From the NCBI GenBank assembly GCA_002719955.1, contig PBFW01000060.1:1-64000 (forward strand): 64,000 nucleotides of DNA, read 5' to 3'. The stretch comes from Deltaproteobacteria bacterium (GTDB taxonomy: Bacteria; Myxococcota_A; UBA9160; UBA4427). Of the stretch, positions 1 to 8,407 are shown piece after piece. The position numbers and the translations under genes are program-made. The number at the start of each line of letters is the position of its first letter. Positions within the stretch are counted from its first letter, which is position 1. The notes below the pieces were generated by a model, which was not told where the DNA came from, searched no databases, and worked only from the letters and a program-made list of their open reading frames with translations.

Positions 1-2
1 AA

Positions 3-78
3 TGGAGCCGACGATCCGACTCGAACGGACGACCTGCTCATTACGAGTGAGCTGCTCTACCAGCTGAGCTACGTCGGC
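3..78 (-). tRNA. tRNA-Thr (anticodon CGU)
   Basis: Read on the minus strand, the segment folds as a full cloverleaf. The acceptor stem is GCCGACG/CGTCGGC and the D arm is GCTC/GAGC. The anticodon stem is GCTCA/TGAGC with loop CTCGTAA, giving anticodon CGT. The T arm is GTCCG-TTCGAGT-CGGAT, with one G-U pair. A discriminator T precedes a genomically encoded CCA. It decodes ACG threonine codons, which are common in GC-rich genomes. No convincing promoter was seen upstream on the minus strand. Confidence 0.96.
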
Positions 79-380
79 CCCGGAAGCGAACAGGGTGTCT
101 CTTTGCTCGGCCGACCGTCATCGGTGAGTGGCTGATTTCCGATGGTTCGAAAACAACCCAGAAACGCTCTGTCCGCCCGCTCAGGGCAACCCGCGACCCG
201 GCCTCCTCTGGAATCGTTCTTGATTCCTCGGATTCCGGTGGGGCTTGATGACCTATGGGGGTCATCGGGGCGCTGAATGTAGCGCGGGGCCCGATTCGTG
301 CCATTGCGGCCTTCGCAGACCTCTGGAGGCGTTCGGACCGGAGAGCCATGCGCGACTCGGCGGTAATTGCGCCTTGGGGT
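79..380. other. intergenic region, no gene seen
   Basis: This 300-bp stretch lies between the 5' end of the tRNA gene and the promoter of the small membrane protein gene. Long open frames cross it but show no recognisable protein pattern and no good ribosome binding site. I see no RNA fold that I can name. Confidence 0.5.
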
Positions 381-410
381 TTGACCTGGTGGACTCTCGC
401 AGATTAGGAT
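381..410 (+). promoter_or_regulatory. candidate sigma70 promoter
   Basis: TTGACC at 381-386 and TAGGAT at 405-410 are separated by 18 bp. They match 5/6 and 4/6 of the sigma70 consensus boxes. Transcription would start near 417, just ahead of the GGAAGGGAG ribosome binding site at 422-430 and the ATG at 439. Confidence 0.5.
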
Positions 411-438
411 GGTCGGTACGCGGAAGGGAGACCTCGAA

Positions 439-771
439 ATGCCCGTGCTTCCCCTGATCGATTTGATGCTGCTTTCCGGTTGGACGGCTTTGCTCGTCGG
501 ATTCATTCTAAAAATGGTCTATCTGATGACGAACTACCGCCCGACGATCGCCTCGCTCACGCCGATCGACTTTTTAATGATCGCGATTGCGGCGATGCTC
601 TTCGCGATCGCATTGGCGGCGCGTACCTGGGTCGCGAGCCAGTCTCCCGCTCAATCCGCCGCGCGTCGTCGCGACGAGACGATGGAGGCATATCGGGCCC
701 TTCACGGCGGAGATTCCGAATCGCTCGAGGGCGGCGAAGAGGATCTTCTCGATTCGGACCGGAGTCGCTAG
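439..771 (+). CDS. small membrane protein with two predicted helices, unknown function
   Basis: The product is 110 residues. The ATG at 439 is preferred over an in-frame one at 409 because GGAAGGGAG lies 8 bp upstream and a promoter-like pair ends at 410. Two hydrophobic stretches (about residues 5-30 and 42-62) are joined by a short polar turn. A cytoplasmic-looking, Arg-rich then Glu/Asp-rich tail of about 45 residues follows. I recognise no family. The layout (two helices plus charged tail) is common among small inner-membrane proteins. It appears to be a single-gene unit with its own promoter and a strong hairpin about 50 bp after its stop. Confidence 0.7.
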   Translation: MPVLPLIDLMLLSGWTALLVGFILKMVYLMTNYRPTIASLTPIDFLMIAIAAMLFAIALAARTWVASQSPAQSAARRRDETMEAYRALHGGDSESLEGGEEDLLDSDRSR

Positions 772-821
772 AATCGAGGCCTCTGAGGCGGTGCGGGGGA
801 TTCGGAGAGGGCCGTGCCGCC

Positions 822-847
822 GGCCCTCGCTCGTTCGAGTGAGGGCC
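822..847 (+). terminator. strong hairpin, possible terminator
   Basis: GGCCCTCGCT at 822-831 pairs with AGTGAGGGCC at 838-847, giving 10 bp with one G-U pair around the 6-base loop CGTTCG. It lies 50 bp after the stop of the small membrane protein gene. The following bases (CCGCGATTTCC) hold only a weak T stretch, so intrinsic termination is plausible but not certain. Confidence 0.4.
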
Positions 848-1050
848 CCGCGATTTCCAGAGACAGAAATCCCGAATCCTGCTGCTCTAGGAACCCGACT
901 CTGGAAAGTCGACTCAAATGAGCCGGCCGGCTTCATCGACCCGGCGGCGCAAGCGACCACAGCCATGAGAGTGCGGCCAAGCGCCCGCGATAGCTCCGCG
1001 ATCACCTGAGCCGGCCGAGTGGCCTGCTAGTGGGTGAATCGCCGGCGGGT

Positions 1051-1164
1051 TTAGTGGCGGTACGTGCCCGGGCGCAGCAGGTCGCTCGCGGAAATGGCGA
1101 GTTCCTTGTACAGATAGCCGGCGGCGACGAATGCGTTGCTGGCGCGGCGGATGGCTTGGGTCAT
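1051..1164 (-). CDS. 37-residue ORF with strong ribosome binding site, unknown
   Basis: On the minus strand, AGAGGAAC sits about 7 bases before an ATG at 1164, and the frame runs 37 codons to TAA at 1053-1051. The peptide is basic at both ends. It starts MTQAIRRASNAFVAAG, has a Tyr-Leu-Tyr pattern near residue 17-20, and ends in LLRPGTYRH. It has no long hydrophobic run, so it is probably not membrane-spanning. I do not recognise the family. The alternative is chance, but the spacing and quality of the ribosome binding site argue against that. Confidence 0.5.
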   Translation of the reverse strand: MTQAIRRASNAFVAAGYLYKELAISASDLLRPGTYRH

Positions 1165-1339
1165 TTGGATAGTTCCTCTGGGAAGACGCGCGGCCTCCCT
1201 TGGGAGGGCGCGGGGAAGGACTTCGCTTGAGTTAGGGAAGTAGCCTCGGGGTGGGTTCAGGTGGCGGGAAAAAGCCATTCCCGCCGATTCATTTGATACA
1301 GTCCGGCGGCGCAGGTGGACCGGTGGCGGAGAAGACCCT

Positions 1340-2320
1340 TTGATATCAAACAGTTCGGGCGAATCTAGCCGGTTGATCTGGATCGATGGGGAGTTCCGCC
1401 CCTGGTCGGAGGCGACCGTCCATATTCTCTCCCACTCGCTCCAGCGTGGGTCGCTCGTATTCGATTTTATGTCGGTGCACGATCTGACGGGCTCGCCGGG
1501 AGAAGATGGGAAGCCCAGGGGGGCCGCCATTTTTAGGCTGCGCGAGCATGTCGAGCGCTTCTTTCATTCCTGCGAGTTGATGGGTCTCGCGGTCGAGCTG
1601 AGCGCGGATGAGATCCGGGACGCCATCCGGGCCACGGTTCGAGCGAATCCGGGTGCGCGCGCCCTCAAGATCAGCGCCTATTTTGCGTCGGTCGAGATCG
1701 ATGTGGTGCCGATCGATACCCATGTGACGGTCGCGATCGCTGCCTATGACCCGAAGGTCGATATTTCGGATCGGCTCTCGAGCGCCACGCCCGAAAAACC
1801 GGAATTCCTGAAGCTGTGGATCGAGAAGGAGCGGGCCAATCGGCGTGACGACATCGTGCCGGCTCAGGCCAAGGTGTCGGCGAATTACGCGTCGCCGATG
1901 ACGGCGAAGGTGCGGGCCCGCGCGGAGGGCTTCGACGAGATCGTTCTGGTCGATGAAGACGGGCATCTTGCCGAGGGGCCGACGACGAATCTCTTTCTGG
2001 TCGACGAGAGTGGCGACCTGTTGACACCGCCGGGAACGAAAGTGCTTCACGGTGTCACGCGCAGCTCGATCATCGAGCTGGCCAAAGCCGAGGGGATCGC
2101 CATTCGCGAAAAGCTCGTCGAGCCCGAAATACTCCTCGCGGCTCGCGAAGCCTTCTTGACCGGCACCAACGCCGGGGTCTGGCCCGTCGAATCCGTGGAT
2201 CGGCGGCCGCTCGGAGAGTGTCCGGGGCCGATCTCGCAGAGACTGCGGGATCGCTTTCAGCGGGTCGCGAAGGGCCAGGACCCCGAATTTATCCATTGGC
2301 TGACGCCGGTGGACGACTAA
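1340..2320 (+). CDS. class IV (branched-chain/D-amino-acid type) aminotransferase
   Basis: This 326-residue protein is a PLP-dependent fold-type IV enzyme. The N-terminus WIDGEFRPW and the SLQRGSLVFD segment match the start of IlvE/Dat proteins. The PLP-binding lysine is in PAQAKVSANY (about residue 178), and LAEGPTTNLFLV supplies the conserved glutamate and phosphate-binding region. It probably transfers amino groups between branched-chain or D-amino acids and 2-oxoglutarate; sequence alone does not separate IlvE from Dat or PabC. The start is TTG at 1340 with GGCGGAG 8-9 bp upstream, since no in-frame ATG lies closer. It is followed 66 bp later by trpS in the same direction. Confidence 0.85.
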   Translation: MISNSSGESSRLIWIDGEFRPWSEATVHILSHSLQRGSLVFDFMSVHDLTGSPGEDGKPRGAAIFRLREHVERFFHSCELMGLAVELSADEIRDAIRATVRANPGARALKISAYFASVEIDVVPIDTHVTVAIAAYDPKVDISDRLSSATPEKPEFLKLWIEKERANRRDDIVPAQAKVSANYASPMTAKVRARAEGFDEIVLVDEDGHLAEGPTTNLFLVDESGDLLTPPGTKVLHGVTRSSIIELAKAEGIAIREKLVEPEILLAAREAFLTGTNAGVWPVESVDRRPLGECPGPISQRLRDRFQRVAKGQDPEFIHWLTPVDD

Positions 2321-2386
2321 CCTCTACGCCTCATCCGCCCCTACCCACCGGAACCTCAATCGGAACCGGGATCGAATCGACCAGCG

Positions 2387-3427
2387 ATGTCCAAGAAGAA
2401 GAAGACCGAAGACAAGCCCGCGCAGCCGCTTCCGAGGCGCCAGCAGATCGTCCTCTCCGGGACGAAGCCGACGGGCGAGAATCTGCATCTCGGCAATTAT
2501 TTCGGTGCCCTGCGCCAATTCGTCGATTTGCAGGAAGAGCACGACACGGCGCTCTATTTCATCGCCGACTATCACTCGATGACCTCCGTCCGAAACGGGG
2601 TCGAACGCCGACGCAATACCGAGGCGGTGGCCCTCGACTATCTGGCGGCGGGGCTCGACCCCGATCGCGCGATCCTCTTTCGCCAGAGCGATCTTCCCGA
2701 GGTGACCGAGCTGACATGGATCCTGACCTCGGTCACACCGATGGGGATGCTCGAGCGGGCGCACGCCTACAAGGCGGCGCTGGACAAGGGGGAGGATGTC
2801 GACCACGGGCTCTTCACCTACCCGGTGTTGATGGCCGCGGATATTCTGCTCTACGGCTCCCATCTCGTTCCGGTCGGAAGAGATCAGAAACAACACATCG
2901 AGATGGCCCGCGATATGGCCCAGCGCTTCAACCGGTTCTACGCGTGTGACGCCCTGGCCCTGCCCGAACCCTATATCCTGGAGGATACCGCCACGGTTCC
3001 CGGCACCGACGGGCGCAAGATGTCGAAATCCTATGGCAATACGATCTCGATGTTCGCCGCTCGGGGAAAAGTCAAGAAAGCCGTGATGGGGATCGTTACC
3101 GACTCGACGCCGGTCGAGGATCCCAAGGATACGAACCAGGCCCTCTTCGATCTCTGGAGTCTCTTCGCGACGGAGGCCGAGCGGGCCGAGATGTTCGAAC
3201 GCGCCTCCGCTGGCGGCCTCGGCTATGGCGACGTGAAGAAAGATCTGCTCGCGCGATTGATGGACTATTTCGAGCCGATGCGTGCGCGTCGCGCCGCGTT
3301 CGAAGAAAAGCCCGACGCGATCGAGGAAATCCTTCGCGCCGGCGTAGCGCGGGCGAGGGCGTTGTCCACGCCGGTGCTCGAGGCGTGCAGACAGGCTGCC
3401 GGCATCGGCCTCCCCGGGCGTCCATAG
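2387..3427 (+). CDS. trpS: tryptophanyl-tRNA synthetase
   Basis: This class I synthetase charges tRNA-Trp. It has 346 residues, normal for bacterial TrpS (about 330-350). The HIGH-type signature appears as TGENLHLGNYFGAL near residue 30, and the KMSKS loop appears as GRKMSKSYGN near residue 208. The substrate-pocket segment TYPVLMAADILLYGSHLVPVG is clear. The N-terminus carries a short lysine-rich extension. It is probably co-transcribed with the upstream aminotransferase gene. Confidence 0.97.
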   Translation: MSKKKKTEDKPAQPLPRRQQIVLSGTKPTGENLHLGNYFGALRQFVDLQEEHDTALYFIADYHSMTSVRNGVERRRNTEAVALDYLAAGLDPDRAILFRQSDLPEVTELTWILTSVTPMGMLERAHAYKAALDKGEDVDHGLFTYPVLMAADILLYGSHLVPVGRDQKQHIEMARDMAQRFNRFYACDALALPEPYILEDTATVPGTDGRKMSKSYGNTISMFAARGKVKKAVMGIVTDSTPVEDPKDTNQALFDLWSLFATEAERAEMFERASAGGLGYGDVKKDLLARLMDYFEPMRARRAAFEEKPDAIEEILRAGVARARALSTPVLEACRQAAGIGLPGRP

Positions 3428-3494
3428 CACCCCATCTTCCCCCTTCATCTCCTTCGCTCGTCCCCGGCGAAATGGACGAGGTGCGCCCGTGGGC

Positions 3495-3541
3495 GGTTCC
3501 GTTCGAGCGGAGGGAACCCCGGGCGCGCTGAACGCCCCGGG
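3495..3541 (+). other. two overlapping, mutually exclusive hairpins
   Basis: GGTTCC (3495-3500) pairs with GGAACC (3513-3518). CCCCGGGCG (3517-3525) pairs with CGCCCCGGG (3533-3541) with one bulged base. The two stems share bases 3517-3518, so they compete at their edges. They sit between trpS and the Sel1-repeat gene. No T tract follows, so they may terminate weakly or mark an mRNA end. Confidence 0.35.
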
Positions 3542-3637
3542 CATCGCTCGGGGGGATTTCTGGCTCAATTTGCATTTCCGGTGCGCCGATGACGCAGTTT
3601 GGATGCAGCTTTTCTGGGCTGTGCGGAGGTCTTCGGT

Positions 3638-4888
3638 ATGCGGGTTCGGGGTTCTTGGGTTCGGCGTGTGGTCGGCTTTGCTTCGGTCATTCTCTTGGCG
3701 GGTTGCAACCAGATCGATGCAACGCCCCGGGGCGACGGGCTGAAGGGCGACCCCGCGCCGGAGTTGCTCGAACGAGCGGAGGGGGGCGAAGTGTCTGCTC
3801 AGCTCCTGGCGGGACGCTTCTACAAGAAGGCCGCCGGTGACGCGGAGGAGCCTGAGCGCGCACGGCGCGAAGCGGAGGCGCTTCGCTGGCTTACGCTGGC
3901 GGCCGAGGAGGGAAACGCCCAGGCCCAGACCGATCTCGGTGTCATGTTGGTCAGCGCCGAGGGGCTGAATCGCAATCTCGCCGAGGGGCGCCGCTGGCTC
4001 ACCCGCGCCGGTGAGACCGGCCAAGCACCGGCCTTCTTCATGCTCGGTGAACTCTCAAAGACCGGTGAGGGTTCGGCTCCGAATCCCATGATGGCGGTGA
4101 CGTTCTGGACCCATGCAGCGGATCTCGGTCATACGGGGGCGTTGCATCGGCTAGGAGAAGCCCACGAGCAGGGCCTCGGTGTCGATCCCGATCTCGAGAC
4201 CGCTCTTCGCTTCTATCGATCCGCATCCAGCAAGGGGTATGCGGCCTCCCAATATCGCCTGGCGGTGATCTTCGACGAAGGCGTGATGGTGGGGCGCGAT
4301 GCGCTCGAGGCCGTCAAATATTACCGGATGGCGGCGGAACAGGGGTATGCACCGGCACAGGCGCAGCTTGGGTTTCTCTACGCGCGCGGCGATGGCGTCG
4401 TTCAGCGCTACGACGAAGCCCAGCGCTGGAGCCGGATGGCGGCGGAGCAGGGTGATGCCGATGGCTGTAACAATCTGGCCGTCCTCTATCTGAAGGGCCT
4501 CGGAGTCTCGCAGAGTTTCGATGATGCGCTTCGTTGGTACCGGCTCGCGGCACAGCGACGGCATCCCGGCGCACAGAATATGTTGGGTACGATCTACTTG
4601 ACGGGGCAGGGCGTCGAGGTCGACGTCAAGGAGGCCGAGCATTGGTGGCGTATGGCGGCGGAGCAGGGGTACGCGTCCGCGCAATATAATGTGGGCGGGA
4701 TGTATTCTCGCAAGCTCTCGAAAACGCTGACCCGGGACGAGGCGCTCGATTGGCTCGGTCGCGCTGCGGAGCAGGGCCATCGCAGCGCAATGAAGGAACT
4801 CGCGGAGCTGCAGACGTCGGTGGCGGAAGAAAGCGCGGCCGCCGCGGAGCAGGCGGTCGCTGCTCCGCTCGAGCGGACCATGCTCTAG
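3638..4888 (+). CDS. Sel1-repeat lipoprotein
   Basis: The product has 416 residues. The start ATG at 3638 is chosen because GGAGG lies 8 bp upstream and it places a lipoprotein signal (basic start, hydrophobic core, lipobox LLAGC) at the N-terminus. After the lipidated Cys come about nine Sel1-type repeats, visible as recurring A-x-x-G-x-x-x-A-Q and W-x-x-x-A-A-E-Q-G segments (for example RMAAEQGYAPAQAQLG). The C-terminus is alanine-rich. Such proteins are solenoid scaffolds in the cell envelope, and the partner cannot be inferred. The gene stands alone. Confidence 0.88.
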   Translation: MRVRGSWVRRVVGFASVILLAGCNQIDATPRGDGLKGDPAPELLERAEGGEVSAQLLAGRFYKKAAGDAEEPERARREAEALRWLTLAAEEGNAQAQTDLGVMLVSAEGLNRNLAEGRRWLTRAGETGQAPAFFMLGELSKTGEGSAPNPMMAVTFWTHAADLGHTGALHRLGEAHEQGLGVDPDLETALRFYRSASSKGYAASQYRLAVIFDEGVMVGRDALEAVKYYRMAAEQGYAPAQAQLGFLYARGDGVVQRYDEAQRWSRMAAEQGDADGCNNLAVLYLKGLGVSQSFDDALRWYRLAAQRRHPGAQNMLGTIYLTGQGVEVDVKEAEHWWRMAAEQGYASAQYNVGGMYSRKLSKTLTRDEALDWLGRAAEQGHRSAMKELAELQTSVAEESAAAAEQAVAAPLERTML

Positions 4889-4932
4889 CGCTCGCGGTTC
4901 CGGCTCGGGATCCCGACAATCGCAGCGGCGAA

Positions 4933-5554
4933 TCAGTCGCCTTCGATGATGCCGGCCAGTGATCGAGCGACCTGGTCGGCGCTCTCCGGTCGACCCTCCG
5001 GCGACCTGGACATCATTCGCTGAATCAGATCTGCGAGTGACCGCGGATAAAGGTCGAGTCCCTCCGCGGGATCGGGTCGCGGTGCATTCCGGTGCTGGTC
5101 CGCGACATCGCCGGCGTTGAAGGGAAGCCGCCCGGTCGACAGCTCGAAGAGTGTGACTCCGAGCGTGTAGAGGTCGGTTCGGCCGGCGATGCGCGGGAAG
5201 GTCGGATCGCGATCGCGTTGGGCTTCTAGGACCTCGAGGGCGCGAGCGAATTCGCCGCAGTCCTCGAGCAGCTCGGAGAGATGGATCTCGAGCTGGGGCG
5301 CGTGTTCGTCGGTGTCCCCCGCCGCTCGTCGCGAACGCTTGGACGAGTGCTGCGGGCTCGGGGACCGTGAGCAGTTCGCGACAGAGGCCGACCAGCGATT
5401 CCGCGAAGGGCCCGAGGCCCCCGCCCTCGGCGATGGAGCTGCCGCCGTCTTCAAATGAACCGGCCGATCCCTTCGAGGCCGAAAAAAGCCCGAACCCGCC
5501 AATTGCTGCGGTCAGTATTGCGTGTCGATGGATGCAGATACCTGCTCTGTTCAT
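4933..5554 (-). pseudogene. frameshifted remnant: signal-like start, TPR-like segment, C-terminal lobe end of a Ser/Thr kinase
   Basis: Two minus-strand frames complement each other. The first, from ATG at 5554, gives a hydrophobic N-terminus and a helical segment (ESLVGLCRELLTVPEPAALV). The second gives a TPR-like helix pair (LSELLEDCGEFARALEVLEA), then GRTDLYTLGVTLFELSTGRLPF and DLIQRMMSRSPEGRP, which are kinase subdomains IX and XI. The frames meet near a run of five Cs on the plus strand (about 5317-5321), so one indel would join them. The N-lobe, catalytic loop and DFG motif are absent, so it cannot be an active kinase. It is either a decaying deletion product of a kinase-TPR gene, or a sequencing indel in an already odd gene. 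Confidence 0.65.
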
Positions 5555-5650
5555 CGGCGGCGTGGAGCGTCAAATGAAGCGTAGTAGGTAAAGGCCTGCG
5601 GTTCTCTTTCGTGTGTCGAGGAGACGACGAAGAGGTGACGGGGAGGAACT

Positions 5651-6409
5651 CTAGATGCGCTCCATCAGCCAATAGCGATTGAGGTCGCCCTGCGCGCCAT
5701 CGGCCCGAAAATCGGCGACCGGCCGAAGGCTGAGCGCATCGGGCCAGGTCTCGAATTCGCCGTCCGAGACCTGGTGGCAATAGCGGGGCGGGGCGTCCGG
5801 GTCGTCGCCGAATCGCAGCAGGACGTCGCTGCGATCGAGCTGCTCCCGATCGATTCGCCCGCCGAGGACGTCGCCCACCTTCGACCAATCGACGAGGCGG
5901 CGCTCGAAGCGATCGCGTCCTGCAAATTGCCATGCGGTCAGGGCGAGGACGCCGCCGGGGGCGAGCCTTGCCCGGGCGGCGCGGAGCAGAGCAAGTCGCG
6001 CTTCGCTGCTCGGTACATGATGGAGTACGCCCATCAGGGCGACGAGCGAGAAGGACTCGTCGGGCAACGCTTCACCGGGCTCGTTCGTCGCGAGAAAATC
6101 CTGCAAGAGGAAATCGCTGCGATTGCCCAGGAGCGGTGCGAGGCGTTTTCGTGCGGCGGCGAGCAGGGCCTCGTTCGCGTCCGTGCCCAGGTAGTCGAAG
6201 TCGACCCCGGCGTCGTGTAGAAAACGCCCGAAGCGTCCGTTTCCGCAGCCGATGTCGAGGACTCGGATCGGCTCGGGGGGCAGCGCGTGGACGACGCGCT
6301 CCCAACCCGGCCAGGGCAGATCGACACGACTCGCGTCGAAGGCATCGGCGTGGGCCCGATAGAAGGCCAAAGTGAGGGTGTGGAGCTGTCGGCGTGTGCG
6401 TTCGTCCAT
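5651..6409 (-). CDS. SAM-dependent methyltransferase, Trm9/ALKBH8-like
   Basis: This 252-residue class I methyltransferase begins at ATG 6409; a longer start at 6493 would overlap the divergent elp3. The SAM-binding motif I is VLDIGCGNGRFGRFL (about residues 48-62). Motif IV/V appears as ALMGVLHHVPSSEARL and LAPGGVLALTAW. After an insert, the C-terminus has PPRYCHQVSDGEFE and ends NRYWLMERI. That order and spacing resemble yeast Trm9 (W-A-L-E-Q after motif V, then R-Y-Y-H and E-G-E-L, then W-W). Trm9 methylates cm5U34 of tRNA to mcm5U, and cm5U is the Elp3 product. The neighbour across a 64-bp gap is elp3, which supports the same role. The family assignment is an inference. Confidence 0.7.
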   Translation of the reverse strand: MDERTRRQLHTLTLAFYRAHADAFDASRVDLPWPGWERVVHALPPEPIRVLDIGCGNGRFGRFLHDAGVDFDYLGTDANEALLAAARKRLAPLLGNRSDFLLQDFLATNEPGEALPDESFSLVALMGVLHHVPSSEARLALLRAARARLAPGGVLALTAWQFAGRDRFERRLVDWSKVGDVLGGRIDREQLDRSDVLLRFGDDPDAPPRYCHQVSDGEFETWPDALSLRPVADFRADGAQGDLNRYWLMERI

Positions 6410-6473
6410 GTCCGCGGCGATTCTAGGACGATCCCGTGCCGTCGCCCTACACTCGGCTGCGAGGAGATTCCCT
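6410..6473. promoter_or_regulatory. 64-bp divergent start region of methyltransferase and elp3
   Basis: The gap separates the ATG of the leftward methyltransferase (6409) and the TTG of rightward elp3 (6474). It must hold both translation signals and probably both promoters. GAGGAG at 6461-6466 serves elp3. No strong -35/-10 pair stands out. Confidence 0.35.
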
Positions 6474-8387
6474 TTGGCCGAGAGCGATGCCATCGCGCCC
6501 GATGAGGCGAACGCGCGGGTTGAAGGCGCGAACGATCCCCCGACGAGCGTCGAGGCCGATCCGGGGGGCGTTTCGAGCGAACGCGTGCCGGGTCGATTGC
6601 GCGGGCGGGGACCCGATCGCGATTTCGACCCCGGACCAGTGCGCGCGCATCTGCTGCCCCTCCTGCGGGCGATCGAGAGTGTCTCCGACGAGATTTCCGA
6701 GCCGCTCGCGCCGGAGGTGATGGAGCCCCTGTTGCGATCTCATCCCAGGCCCGGAGGGGGCTTCTTCTCTCGCAGCCACCTGATCGCCGGGTTTCGTGCC
6801 TTTGCTGCCGAAGAGTCCTTTCGATTCGATGAGGCCCGGTTTCGCCGCCGCGTCCAGCGCCGCCCCGTCCGGACACAGAGCGGTGTGACTCCGCTGACCG
6901 TGCTGACCAAGCCCTTTCCCTGTCCCGGCAAGTGCATCTTCTGTCCGAACGATGTCCGGATGCCCAAGAGCTATCTCTCGGATGAACCGGGTGCGCAGCG
7001 CGCGGCCAATAATCGCTTCGACCCCTATCTCCAGACCTGGAATCGCCTGGCCGCCTTCGATGCGACGGGTCATCCCGTCGACAAGGTCGAGATGATCGTC
7101 TTGGGGGGCACCTGGTCCTTCTATCCCGAGGCCTATCAAGTCTGGTTCGTGAAGCGCTGTCTCGAGGCGATGAACGATTTCGGGGCGGGACGCGACGCGC
7201 GCAACGACTTCGATCCGGGGACACCGGACTTCGAGGAGATCGAGGCCGACGTGTCGGGTGGAGAGTTCGATCGCAATCCCTACAACGAGCGGGTGACGGG
7301 ATTTCTCAAGGGGCGGCAGGGCGGGGAGATGTTGCTCGCGCACGAGGGATCGGATTGGTCGGCGCTGGCCGCGGTGCAGAGCGCGAACGAGCGGGCGGGG
7401 GCGAGGTGCGTTGGGCTCGTTCTGGAGACGCGACCGGATCATGTCCACGAAGCGGAAGTCATCCGGCTGCGACGTCTCGGCGCCACGAAGATCCAGCTCG
7501 GGGTCCAGAGCCTCGACGATGAGATCCTGGAAGCGAATCGGCGTGGCCACGGGGTGGCGGAGACGCGTCGGGCATTCGATCTGCTGCGTCGAGCGGGCTT
7601 CAAGCTCCACGTACATTGGATGGCCAATCTGCTGGGGGCCACGCCGGAGACCGATCGCCGAGATTTCGAGCTTCTCTTCGGCGACGAGGCGTTTCGGCCG
7701 GATGAGTTGAAACTCTATCCGTGCAGCCTGGTCGAGACGGCGGAACTGATGGGACCCTGGAGGCGAGGAGAGTGGCGGCCCTATTCGGCCGAGGAACTCC
7801 TCGGGGTCGTTGCGGAGTCACTTGCCCAGGTGCCGCGCTATTGCCGAGTCACCCGGGTGATCCGGGATATTTCTTCCGATGACATCGTCGTCGGGAACAA
7901 GCGAACGAATTTTCGGCAGATCGCGGAGCAGGAGATCGCGCGGCGGGGTGGTGTGCTCGTCGAGATTCGACACAGAGAGATTCGCGCAGAGGCGTTCGAT
8001 CCCGAGGCGCTCGAATTGCGCGAAACCGAGTACACGACCGCGAGTGGGCGCGAGGTCTTTCTCGAATTCGTGACTCCCGACGACCGCATCGTCGGGTTTG
8101 CGCGACTCTCGCTCCCCTCGCAGCCGGCGTTCATCGACGAGCTTGGCGACCACGCGTTGGTCCGCGAACTCCACGTGTACGGCGGCTCGCTTCGGATCGG
8201 CGCCGAGCCCGGCGGGGCGGCCCAACATCGCGGACTCGGCGCACTCCTGCTCGATCGCGCCGCGGGTGTCGCGATCGCCGCGGGCCACGAGACGCTCTCG
8301 GTCATCTCGGCAATCGGGACACGCGACTATTATCGCAGACAGGATTTCGTGGACGGTGCCCTCTACCAGCACCGCCGCCTCCGATAG
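6474..8387 (+). CDS. Elp3 family tRNA uridine-34 carboxymethyl synthase (radical SAM + GNAT)
   Basis: The product has 637 residues. TTG at 6474 is chosen because GAGGAG lies 7 bp upstream. A variable N-terminus of about 120 residues leads to RTQSGVTPLTVLTKPFPCPG. The 4Fe-4S/SAM cysteines follow in CPGKCIFC (about residues 150-157). KIQLGVQSLDDEIL is a typical Elp3 radical-SAM barrel strand. The C-terminal GNAT domain includes LVRELHVYGGSL, QHRGLGALLLDRA and TRDYYRRQDF. Elp3 uses acetyl-CoA and SAM chemistry to make cm5U at the tRNA wobble position. Eukaryotes need the six-subunit Elongator, while bacterial and archaeal Elp3 can act alone. The divergent Trm9-like gene suggests conversion on to mcm5U. 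Confidence 0.92.
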   Translation: MAESDAIAPDEANARVEGANDPPTSVEADPGGVSSERVPGRLRGRGPDRDFDPGPVRAHLLPLLRAIESVSDEISEPLAPEVMEPLLRSHPRPGGGFFSRSHLIAGFRAFAAEESFRFDEARFRRRVQRRPVRTQSGVTPLTVLTKPFPCPGKCIFCPNDVRMPKSYLSDEPGAQRAANNRFDPYLQTWNRLAAFDATGHPVDKVEMIVLGGTWSFYPEAYQVWFVKRCLEAMNDFGAGRDARNDFDPGTPDFEEIEADVSGGEFDRNPYNERVTGFLKGRQGGEMLLAHEGSDWSALAAVQSANERAGARCVGLVLETRPDHVHEAEVIRLRRLGATKIQLGVQSLDDEILEANRRGHGVAETRRAFDLLRRAGFKLHVHWMANLLGATPETDRRDFELLFGDEAFRPDELKLYPCSLVETAELMGPWRRGEWRPYSAEELLGVVAESLAQVPRYCRVTRVIRDISSDDIVVGNKRTNFRQIAEQEIARRGGVLVEIRHREIRAEAFDPEALELRETEYTTASGREVFLEFVTPDDRIVGFARLSLPSQPAFIDELGDHALVRELHVYGGSLRIGAEPGGAAQHRGLGALLLDRAAGVAIAAGHETLSVISAIGTRDYYRRQDFVDGALYQHRRLR

Positions 8388-8407
8388 CGCCCGCGCGAGC
8401 CCTCAGC

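Noticed and set aside
2324-4024. 566-codon minus-strand open frame across trpS and the Sel1 gene
   Set aside because: It is the antisense of two clear genes and shows no protein family pattern.
4151-5554. 467-codon minus-strand open frame
   Set aside because: Only its first 80 codons match the kinase-TPR remnant; the rest is a shadow of the Sel1-repeat gene, with arginine-rich non-protein-like sequence.
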